A DNA stretch of 28,315 nt, taken from assembly GCA_934292725.1 (NCBI GenBank), contig CAKQXY010000045.1:1-28315 (forward strand), read 5' to 3'. Below, piece by piece: positions 22,139 through 28,315 of this stretch. The stretch's first letter is position 1; each line of letters starts with the position of its first letter. This DNA is from an uncultured Lachnospiraceae bacterium. Lineage in GTDB: Bacteria; Bacillota; Clostridia; Lachnospirales; Lachnospiraceae. The translations under genes were made by a program, and so were the position numbers. A model generated the notes under the pieces. It did not search any database. It was not told the DNA's origin and saw nothing but the letters and a program-made list of their open reading frames with translations.

Positions 22139-23734
22139 ATGAGAAGGTTTGTTAATCCGGGAAATACTGCATTTGAGGTGGCGGTAAACTCGCAGATTTA
22201 TGTGGATAAAACAGGTCTTTTGGCATACACAAACAGTGTGATCAATACAAAACAGGCTTTGATTTGCAGCAGCAGGCCAAGGCGTTTTGGTAAATCAGTT
22301 ACTGCTGATATGCTTTGTGCATATTATAGCAGAGGCTGTGATTCTGATTCTATATTTGCATCATATGAAATTGCTAAGAGTGATTCTTACAAAAAATATT
22401 TGAATCAATATGATGTGATTTATCTGGATATACAATGGTGTATGATGGATGCTGGTTCGGCAGAACAGACAGTATCATATCTGAATTATCATGTGATTGA
22501 GGAATTAAAAGAGGTATATCCGCAGATTCCTTTAGAAGGCATTCGTACTGCATATGGGGCAATGTCTTGTATCAATGCACAGACAGGTGTGAAATTTATT
22601 GTAATAATTGATGAGTGGGATGTGCTGATTAGAGATGAGGCTGCTAATGAAGCTGTTTTGCAGGATTATATTAATTTTTTGCGCGGAATGTTCAAAGGGA
22701 GCGAACCTACGAAGTTTATTGCACTAGCATATCTGACCGGAATTTTGCCAATCAAAAAGCTAAAAACACAATCAGCTCTCAATAATTTCATGCAGTTTAC
22801 AATGATTACACCTGGTGTACTTGCAAGATACATCGGTTTTACTGAAGAAGAAGTAGGAAAATTATGCGGGCAGTTTGTTGTGGATTTTCGAGAGGTAAAA
22901 CGATGGTACGATGGATATGAATTAGGCGACTATCATGTGTATAATCCGAATGCAGTAGTAAATGTGATAATAAATAAAAGCTTTCAAAGTTATTGGTCAC
23001 AGACAGGAACATATGAGTCAATTGTACCATTTATCAATATGAACTTTGATGGTTTAAAGACTGCAGTTATAGAAATGCTGTCAGGTGCGACTACGCAGAT
23101 TAATGTGAATTCATTCCAGAACGATATGGTTAGTTTTGTAGATAAAGATGATGTGCTGACGCTTCTGGTGCATCTGGGCTATCTTGCGTACAATCAGAAC
23201 ATGCAGTATGCCTATATTCCAAATGAAGAAATTCGTCAGGAATTGCTGTTCGCAGTCCGAAGAAAAAAATGGAGTGAATTAAATCTTTTTTTGCAGGATT
23301 CAGAAGAATTATTAGATGCAACGCTTGATTTGGATGAGGAAGCAATAGCAGAAAAAATTGAAAAAATTCATACCGAATATGTATCTGCAATTCAGTATAA
23401 CAATGAAAACTCATTGAGCTGCGTTTTATCAATAGCCTATTTAAGTGCAATGCAGTATTATTTTAAGCCAATACGTGAATTGCCAACTGGACGTGGTTTT
23501 GCTGACTTTGTATTTATTCCAAAAAAAGAATATGCAAACGAGTATCCTGCGTTAGTAACAGAACTGAAATGGAATAAAAACGCACAGACTGCTTTGAACC
23601 AGATAAAGGAAAAACAATATCCGCAGTCGCTTTTGCAATATACTGGGCAGATTCTTTTGATCGGTATAAATTATGATAAGAAAACAAAAGAGCATAGCTG
23701 TAAGATCGAACGATTCGAGCGAGTTTTACAGTAG
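22139..23734 (+). CDS. AAA-ATPase-like protein with PDDEXK nuclease-type C-terminus
   Basis: 531 residues. The N-terminal AAA-ATPase-like domain has FVDKT-type motif YVDKTGLLAY, Walker A RPRRFGKS (46-53), Walker B FIVIIDEWD (Asp158, Glu159) and KRWYDGYELG. The C-terminal PDDEXK part has ADFVF and VTELKW, the Asp and Glu-x-Lys of the nuclease core, preceded by a helical region. Many copies of this family occur in gut Clostridia and Bacteroides, with no established role; defence or mobile-element functions are often suspected. GAAAGGTGG precedes the ATG at 22139, and the GTG at 22127 lies inside that site. A MATE gene starts 12 bases after the stop. The protein looks complete. Confidence 0.88.
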   Translation: MRRFVNPGNTAFEVAVNSQIYVDKTGLLAYTNSVINTKQALICSSRPRRFGKSVTADMLCAYYSRGCDSDSIFASYEIAKSDSYKKYLNQYDVIYLDIQWCMMDAGSAEQTVSYLNYHVIEELKEVYPQIPLEGIRTAYGAMSCINAQTGVKFIVIIDEWDVLIRDEAANEAVLQDYINFLRGMFKGSEPTKFIALAYLTGILPIKKLKTQSALNNFMQFTMITPGVLARYIGFTEEEVGKLCGQFVVDFREVKRWYDGYELGDYHVYNPNAVVNVIINKSFQSYWSQTGTYESIVPFINMNFDGLKTAVIEMLSGATTQINVNSFQNDMVSFVDKDDVLTLLVHLGYLAYNQNMQYAYIPNEEIRQELLFAVRRKKWSELNLFLQDSEELLDATLDLDEEAIAEKIEKIHTEYVSAIQYNNENSLSCVLSIAYLSAMQYYFKPIRELPTGRGFADFVFIPKKEYANEYPALVTELKWNKNAQTALNQIKEKQYPQSLLQYTGQILLIGINYDKKTKEHSCKIERFERVLQ

Positions 23735-23746
23735 GTGGAGAAATCA

Positions 23747-25111
23747 ATGAAAACAACAACTAAGGATTTAACAAAAGGAACAATATGGAAGCAGCTAATT
23801 GCATTTGCCATACCGCTGATATGGGGAAATTTATTTCAGCTGACATACAACATGGTAGATTCAATTGTGGTGGGCCAGTTTGCCGGGCAGGATGCTCTTG
23901 CAGCGGTAGGCACCTCGGATCCAGTCATGAATTTACTGATTCTTGGTGTCACAGGACTATGTATTGGTGCATCCGTAATTATGAGTAATTGCTTTGGTGC
24001 AGGAAAAACGGAAGAATTAAAGCATGAGGTAGGAATGACACTTCTTCTTGTGATGGGGCTGTCAGCAGTTATCCTTGTGGGAGGTCTGATTGCTTCCGAG
24101 GGAATATTAAAACTGATGCAGACGCCGACCGATATTTTGCCGCTTGCAGAAAGTTATCTGCATATTATTTTTATTGGAATGCCATTTACCTGCCTGTACA
24201 ATATTTATGCGGCATCGCTTCGAAGTGTCGGAGATGCAAAAACGCCAGTTTATTTTCTGGTACTGTCATCTGTCTTAAATGGAGCTTTAGATGTGCTCTT
24301 TGTAGCAGGGCTTCATATGGGTGTAGCTGGTGCCGGTTTGGCAACAGTGATTGCAGAGGCAGTGTCAGCAGTGCTTTGTGTAATTTATGTTTATTTTCGC
24401 GTACCAATGCTTCATCTAAAGAAAGAGCATTTTCAGTTAGACAAGCGATTGATATGGATGACAGTACAGTACGGAGGTATGTCGTCACTTCAGCAGTGCA
24501 GTCAGCCGCTTGGAAAACTTTTGATTCAGGGTGCAATCAACACGCTTGGTGTTGGTGCAATGGCAGCATTTAATGCAGTTGGTAAAATAGAAGATTTTGC
24601 ACTTGTACCAGGAAGAAGTATTTCAAATGCAATGATGACATTTACAGCACAAAATGATGGTGCAAAAAAGCCAAAGCGAATTAAGGATGGCTTTCGAAGC
24701 GGTATTATGCTAGAGATTTGCTATGCTGTATTTATATGTGTAGTGCTTCTTTTATTTGATAATCAGCTGATTGGACTGTTCGGGGATTCCAAACAGATGC
24801 TTTCAGAGGGAAGCCGCTACTTTGCCGTAATGGCATTTTTCTACTGGCTGCCTGGTGTTACAAACGCCCATCAGGGATTTTTGCGCGGTGTTGGAAAAAT
24901 GAAGATGACGCTTTATGGAACGCTCACACAGATTACGTTCCGCGTTATTTTTACATTTTTACTTGTACCGCGAATCGGCCTAGTAGGTGTTGGCTTTGCG
25001 TGTGTTGCAGGATGGATAGCTATGCTAGGATGGCAGGCACCGTATTGTATACATATTAGAAAGAAAATGATGATAGAAAGGAAGGTAAATAACTATGACT
25101 TACGAGGATAA
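23747..25111 (+). CDS. MATE family exporter (second copy)
   Basis: 454 residues, about twelve membrane segments, with family motifs AFAIPLIWGNLFQLTYNMVDSIVVGQFAGQDALAAVG and, in the second half, NTLGVGAMAAFNAVGKIEDF. It is only distantly similar to the MATE protein at 7684-9033, so it is not a recent duplicate. The ATG at 23747 follows AGGTGGAG by 6 bases; the GTG at 23735 lies inside that site. It is coupled on both sides, 12 bases after the ATPase gene and overlapping the GH4 gene by 17 bases. The substrate is unknown. Co-transcription with a glycosidase suggests it could move a glycoside or its aglycone, which is speculative. Confidence 0.9.
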   Translation: MKTTTKDLTKGTIWKQLIAFAIPLIWGNLFQLTYNMVDSIVVGQFAGQDALAAVGTSDPVMNLLILGVTGLCIGASVIMSNCFGAGKTEELKHEVGMTLLLVMGLSAVILVGGLIASEGILKLMQTPTDILPLAESYLHIIFIGMPFTCLYNIYAASLRSVGDAKTPVYFLVLSSVLNGALDVLFVAGLHMGVAGAGLATVIAEAVSAVLCVIYVYFRVPMLHLKKEHFQLDKRLIWMTVQYGGMSSLQQCSQPLGKLLIQGAINTLGVGAMAAFNAVGKIEDFALVPGRSISNAMMTFTAQNDGAKKPKRIKDGFRSGIMLEICYAVFICVVLLLFDNQLIGLFGDSKQMLSEGSRYFAVMAFFYWLPGVTNAHQGFLRGVGKMKMTLYGTLTQITFRVIFTFLLVPRIGLVGVGFACVAGWIAMLGWQAPYCIHIRKKMMIERKVNNYDLRG

Positions 25112-26495
25112 TGCAGTAAAGGATCTGCGTATCGCTTATATTGGAGGCGGCTCAAGAGGATGGGCATGGACATTTATGCGCGATTTAGCATTAGAACCAG
25201 CACTTGGCGGCACAATCGTTTTATATGATATTGACAAGGAAGCGGCAAAGGCAAATGAGATTATTGGAAATGGCATATCCGAAAGACCAGAGGCAGTAGG
25301 CAAGTGGAAGTATATTGTGGCGGATACACTAAAAGAGGCACTGACAGGCAGTGACTTTGTTGTGATTTCAATTCTTCCAGGTACCTTTGATGAGATGGAG
25401 TCTGATGTGCATGAGCCAGAAAAATATGGTATCTATCAGTCTGTCGGTGATACAGCAGGTCCTGGCGGAATGGTGCGTGCATTGCGTACGATCCCGATGT
25501 TTGTTACAATCGCAGAGGCAATTCGCGATTATGCGCCACAGGCATGGGTTATTAACTATACTAATCCAATGTCATTATGTGTAAAGACCTTATATCACGT
25601 ATTTCCGCAGATCAAAGCATTTGGCTGCTGTCATGAAGTATTTGGAACACAAAAGCTTCTGGCACAAATTGCAGAGCGTGAGCTTGGCATCACTGATATT
25701 AAACGAGATGAAATTATAGTAAATGTACTTGGTCTTAATCATTTTACATGGTTTGATAGTGCATCCTATAAAGGAATTGATTTGTTCCCAGTATATCGCA
25801 GCTTTATAGAAAAGAACTTTGAGGAAGGTATGCCAGAGAAAGGAGCAGATCCAAAGAAGGCTACATTTTCCTGTGCACATCGTGTAAAATTTGATTTATT
25901 CAAGAAGTATGGCTGGATTGCAGCAGCAGGAGACCGTCATCTGGCGGAGTTTATGCCTCCGATTTATTTAAAAGATCCAGAAACTGTCGCTTCATGGAAG
26001 TTTGGTTTGACAACTGTTGCATGGAGAAAAGAAGATTTAAAGAATCGTCTTGAAAAAAGTAAGAAGCTTGTATCTGGTGAGGAAAAGGTTGAATTAACAC
26101 CGTCAGGCGAGGAAGGTATTTTATTAATCAAGGCACTGTGCGGACTGACACGCATGATTAGCAATGTCAATATTCCAAATACTGCAGGCCAGATTCCAAA
26201 TCTTCCAACATCAGCAGTAGTAGAGACAAATGCTGTATTCTCAAGGGATAGCATTGCACCTATATTTGCAGGAAATCTGACAGAAGATATCAGACAGCTG
26301 ATGCTTCCGCACGTTATGAACCACGAGGATGTCTTAAAGGCTGCACTTACATGTGATTACGATATTATGCTTCGTGCATTTCGTCGTGATCCGCTTGTTA
26401 CCTGTAGCAAAGATGATGCTGACAAGCTGCTTCGCACGATGATTGCAAACACAAAGAAGTATCTGTCGGATGGCTGGAATTCAAAAATAAACTAA
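25095..26495 (+). CDS. GH4 glycosidase, probable alpha-galacturonidase (LplD-like)
   Basis: 466 residues of the NAD- and Mn-dependent GH4 family. The Rossmann motif is IAYIGGGSRGW (14-24), the substrate-contacting NYTNPM contains Asn157, and the metal-site motif is CHEV (179-182), with GLNHFTWF further on. GH4 enzymes work by oxidation, elimination and re-reduction at the sugar. As I recall, the CHEV variant was reported for Bacillus subtilis LplD, an alpha-galacturonidase. Other GH4 groups carry CHSV, CHGx, CNVP or CDMP. The preferred reading is release of galacturonate from pectic fragments in the cytoplasm. AGGAAGG precedes the ATG; the start overlaps the MATE gene by 17 bases. The gene ends the operon. 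Confidence 0.85.
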   Translation: MTYEDNAVKDLRIAYIGGGSRGWAWTFMRDLALEPALGGTIVLYDIDKEAAKANEIIGNGISERPEAVGKWKYIVADTLKEALTGSDFVVISILPGTFDEMESDVHEPEKYGIYQSVGDTAGPGGMVRALRTIPMFVTIAEAIRDYAPQAWVINYTNPMSLCVKTLYHVFPQIKAFGCCHEVFGTQKLLAQIAERELGITDIKRDEIIVNVLGLNHFTWFDSASYKGIDLFPVYRSFIEKNFEEGMPEKGADPKKATFSCAHRVKFDLFKKYGWIAAAGDRHLAEFMPPIYLKDPETVASWKFGLTTVAWRKEDLKNRLEKSKKLVSGEEKVELTPSGEEGILLIKALCGLTRMISNVNIPNTAGQIPNLPTSAVVETNAVFSRDSIAPIFAGNLTEDIRQLMLPHVMNHEDVLKAALTCDYDIMLRAFRRDPLVTCSKDDADKLLRTMIANTKKYLSDGWNSKIN

Positions 26496-26506
26496 TATTT
26501 ACAGCA

Positions 26507-26526
26507 AAGCCCGAAGGTGAATGGTT
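26507..26526 (+). repeat. 20-bp repeated upstream site, copy B
   Basis: AAGCCCGAAGGTGAATGGTT differs at one base from 15228-15247. It ends 15 bases before the -35 at 26542. CCGAAGG inside it is also inverted at CCTTCGG (26550-26556) within the promoter spacer. Confidence 0.5.
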
Positions 26527-26541
26527 ATGCAAAAATTGTGA

Positions 26542-26571
26542 TTGACTTTCCTTCGGTGTATGTGGTATAGT
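26542..26571 (+). promoter_or_regulatory. Promoter of the second riboswitch leader
   Basis: TTGACT (26542-26547), an 18-base spacer and TATAGT (26566-26571), about 50 bases before the riboswitch. Confidence 0.75.
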
Positions 26572-26619
26572 AATCAGCGTTAACAAATTAGTTAGCAATT
26601 TAAAAACAAAATAATATTC

Positions 26620-26701
26620 CGTGAGGGAGTAGTTCGCGATAATCGTGGTTTGTCAACAACCCCGGCTTTTGCCTGGCAAATCTTAAAGAATGAGACTCAT
26701 G
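26620..26701 (+). promoter_or_regulatory. yybP-ykoY (manganese) riboswitch aptamer, second copy
   Basis: The RNA has GAGGGAGTAG (26623-26632), GTCAACAAC (26652-26660), GCCTGGCAAA (26671-26680) and AATGAGACTCATG near its end, the conserved blocks of the class. P1 pairs CGTGAG (26620-26625) with CTCATG (26696-26701). The 3' strand of P1 overlaps the terminator stem, as in the copy at 17384, so an ON switch with metal is expected. The internal sequence differs widely from the first copy apart from the conserved blocks, which argues for two old, independent elements. Confidence 0.82.
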
Positions 26702-26739
26702 TATGCGCTTTTTTGTGTACGCATACATGGGTCTTTTTT
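26693..26739 (+). terminator. Riboswitch-controlled terminator before the cation exchanger
   Basis: Arms 26693-26707 and 26720-26734 pair over 15 bp with one G-T pair, then TTTTT. The 5' arm contains the P1 3' strand. Confidence 0.9.
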
Positions 26740-26782
26740 ATTTGTTAATAGCGTATCCGGCGGAATAAAAAAGGAGGAAATG

Positions 26783-27787
26783 ATGGGTGATTTCATCAAC
26801 AGTGCACCGCTTTTTGTTGTAATTCTGCTTCTTGTAGTAGGATTTGCACTTTTGGTAAAGGGAGCGGATTTTTTTGTGGAGGGAAGCTCAAGCGTAGCAA
26901 AGAAGCTGGCAGTGCCGTCCATTATTATTGGATTAACAATTGTGGCAATGGGAACATCACTTCCTGAAACAGCTGTCAGTGTAACTGCATCTTTAGTAGA
27001 TAACAATACACTTGCCATCAGTAATGTAGTTGGATCAAATATTTTTAATTTAATGTTTGTGATCGGTGTCTGTTCTATTCTTTCTACAATTTATGTACAA
27101 AGAGAGACAGTAACGCGCGATATTCCATTTTCAATCATTTGTGCATTATTGCTGCTTGGTCTTGGAATGATTGCAGTAGGTGATGCATCTGGCATGACAC
27201 TTGGCCGTTTTGATGGAATCATTTTCCTTATCCTTTTCGCTGGTTATATTGGACTGATGATAAAAAGTGCGATGAAGGCAAGAGCAGAGGGAAAAGAAGT
27301 CGAAGTAAATGACGAATTTGACGCAGAAGAGTTAAAGGTAATGTCATATCCTAAGAGCATCCTTTATATCGTAGGCGGTGCAATTGCGATTGCAATTGGC
27401 GGAGATTTAACTGTAGATACGGCAAGCCGCATTGCAATTGATCTTGGAATGAGCCAGACGCTTGTAGGACTTACTATTGTTTCTATTGGAACATCACTTC
27501 CAGAGCTTGTCACATCTGTTGTAGCAGCGCGCAAAAATGAGGTTGATATGGCAGTAGGAAATGCAGTCGGATCAAATATTTTTAATATTTTAATGGTACT
27601 TGGAATTGCATCTGCAATCAATCCAGTAAGCCTGATTCGCGAAAATGTGATTGATATTATCATTTTAGTAGTATTCTCAGTTGTTGTGTGGATTTTTGCA
27701 GCGACAAAGAAAAAGATCAGCAGAAAAGAAGGAATCGCAATGGTAGCAATGTATTTGATTTATGCGGTATATATTATTCTTCGATAA
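26783..27787 (+). CDS. CaCA family cation exchanger (YrbG-like)
   Basis: 334 residues with about ten membrane segments and the two inverted alpha repeats of the calcium/cation antiporter superfamily: IGLTIVAMGTSLPETAVS with NVVGSNIFNLMFVIG, and VGLTIVSIGTSLPELVTS with NAVGSNIFNILMVLG. The acidic residue in each GTSLPE binds the cation. A charged cytoplasmic loop (about 165-190) joins the halves. The second of two adjacent ATGs (26783) is 5 bases after AAGGAGG and is preferred; an in-frame extension from 26690 would run through the terminator stem. Family members are usually annotated as Na/Ca exchangers. Control by a manganese-type riboswitch suggests that this one may export Mn2+. Confidence 0.88.
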   Translation: MGDFINSAPLFVVILLLVVGFALLVKGADFFVEGSSSVAKKLAVPSIIIGLTIVAMGTSLPETAVSVTASLVDNNTLAISNVVGSNIFNLMFVIGVCSILSTIYVQRETVTRDIPFSIICALLLLGLGMIAVGDASGMTLGRFDGIIFLILFAGYIGLMIKSAMKARAEGKEVEVNDEFDAEELKVMSYPKSILYIVGGAIAIAIGGDLTVDTASRIAIDLGMSQTLVGLTIVSIGTSLPELVTSVVAARKNEVDMAVGNAVGSNIFNILMVLGIASAINPVSLIRENVIDIIILVVFSVVVWIFAATKKKISRKEGIAMVAMYLIYAVYIILR

Positions 27788-27811
27788 AATGATCTATACA
27801 TAAATCTCATT

Positions 27812-27859
27812 ATAAAAAAGCTTCGAGAACTCTGTGCGAAAGAGATCTCGAAGCTTTTT
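27812..27859. terminator. Bidirectional terminator between exchanger and yccF
   Basis: AAAAAGCTTCGAGA (27814-27827) pairs with TCTCGAAGCTTTTT (27845-27858). T-runs exist on both strands, serving both convergent genes. Confidence 0.9.
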
Positions 27860-27872
27860 AAGTATGATTAAA

Positions 27873-28232
27873 TTAATAAACAACTGTTCCAAAAGGCATA
27901 AGTGCAAGCTTTGCCATCTTAAAATGCTGCAGACCAAACGGAATACCGATTATGGTGATACACATGATGCAGCCCCATAAAAGAGAGTGCAGTGCAATCG
28001 GGATACCAAAGAAAATAGCCCAGATGATATTTAGCAAAAAGCTTCCAAGCCCACCGCCGTATGTAACATCCTTTCCAAACGGAAAAAGTGCCAGTCCGGC
28101 TAACTTAAAACATTGCATGCCAACCGGGATTCCCACAATGGTGATGCACCAGATACATCCGGCAAGCAGATATCCAAGTGCACTGACAAGACCTCCGCAG
28201 AGCATCCATATAATATTTCCAAGGCAACCCAT
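27873..28232 (-). CDS. yccF: YccF-family small membrane protein
   Basis: 119 residues made of two similar halves. Each has a hydrophobic helix pair followed by a conserved cytoplasmic-type motif: ITIVGIPVGMQCFKLAGLALFPFG and ITIIGIPFGLQHFKMAKLALMPFG. Both the length and the duplicated motif match the YccF (DUF307) family, inner-membrane proteins of unknown function. AAGGAAGG precedes the ATG on the minus strand. It is a single-gene unit with its own promoter. Confidence 0.92.
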   Translation of the reverse strand: MGCLGNIIWMLCGGLVSALGYLLAGCIWCITIVGIPVGMQCFKLAGLALFPFGKDVTYGGGLGSFLLNIIWAIFFGIPIALHSLLWGCIMCITIIGIPFGLQHFKMAKLALMPFGTVVY

Positions 28233-28268
28233 AAAATTTTCCTTCCTTTCTTACATTAATTTAAGAAG

Positions 28269-28297
28269 AGAATACACATTTCTAGCGAGAAAGTCAA
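28269..28297 (-). promoter_or_regulatory. Promoter of yccF
   Basis: On the minus strand TTGACT (28292-28297), a 17-base spacer, then TATTCT (28269-28274), about 35 bases before the start codon. Confidence 0.75.
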
Positions 28298-28315
28298 GCT
28301 TATATGCTGTCCGGC

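Noticed and set aside
7684..25111. The two MATE genes as a recent duplication
   Set aside because: Only general family motifs are shared; sequences differ from the first residues onward.
26690..26782. N-terminal extension of the cation exchanger
   Set aside because: The extension is encoded by the terminator stem and T-run; a strong AAGGAGG lies just before 26783.
1..28315. CRISPR arrays, tRNA or rRNA genes, full insertion sequences, phage genes
   Set aside because: No regularly spaced repeats, cloverleaf-like intergenic sequence, transposase or phage structural gene was seen on reading the window.

Overview
The window looks like chromosomal DNA from a strictly anaerobic, low-to-moderate GC Firmicute, most likely a gut Lachnospiraceae-type Clostridium relative. 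The reasons are strong AGGAGG-type ribosome binding sites, TTGACA/TATAAT promoters with 17-base spacers, an oxygen-sensitive glycyl radical enzyme, several cytoplasmic glycoside hydrolases, and rho-independent terminators between units. No species is claimed.

Layout. Positions 1-3082 hold the end of an unidentified gene, a GH43 beta-xylosidase-type enzyme and a CCA-adding-type nucleotidyltransferase with an HD domain. A GH36 alpha-galactosidase (3242-5425) has its own promoter. A BlaI-type repressor and M56 membrane protease pair (5592-7404) follows, then a terminator and a MATE exporter (7684-9033). The hyp operon (9109-13242) encodes a glycyl radical activase, trans-4-hydroxy-L-proline dehydratase HypD and pyrroline-5-carboxylate reductase ProC. 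Together they turn hydroxyproline into proline. A GH101/GH129-like hydrolase (13346-15229), a membrane diguanylate cyclase (15394-16737) and a Nudix hydrolase (16836-17336) come next.

From 17349 a consensus promoter drives a leader that reads as a yybP-ykoY (manganese) riboswitch with an overlapping terminator. It lies ahead of an hflK-hflC pair of SPFH membrane proteins. A convergent AbrB/PIN toxin-antitoxin pair (19507-20198) has a textbook promoter and a dyad operator. Between it and an unusual AraC-HTH/APH-kinase fusion (20590-21918) sits a GC-rich, 194-bp MITE-like element with 14-bp terminal inverted repeats and 8-bp direct repeats.

The last third is a three-gene operon of an AAA-ATPase/PDDEXK protein, a second MATE exporter and a GH4 enzyme with a CHEV motif (probable alpha-galacturonidase). 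It is followed by a second yybP-ykoY-type riboswitch ahead of a CaCA cation exchanger, and a convergent YccF membrane protein.

The main points for follow-up are: two apparent manganese riboswitches 9 kb apart, one of them controlling the FtsH-partner genes hflKC; a 20-bp sequence repeated at the same distance upstream of two promoters; the AraC-kinase fusion; the MITE; and a BlaR1-like protease whose sensor domain is not a penicillin-binding domain.
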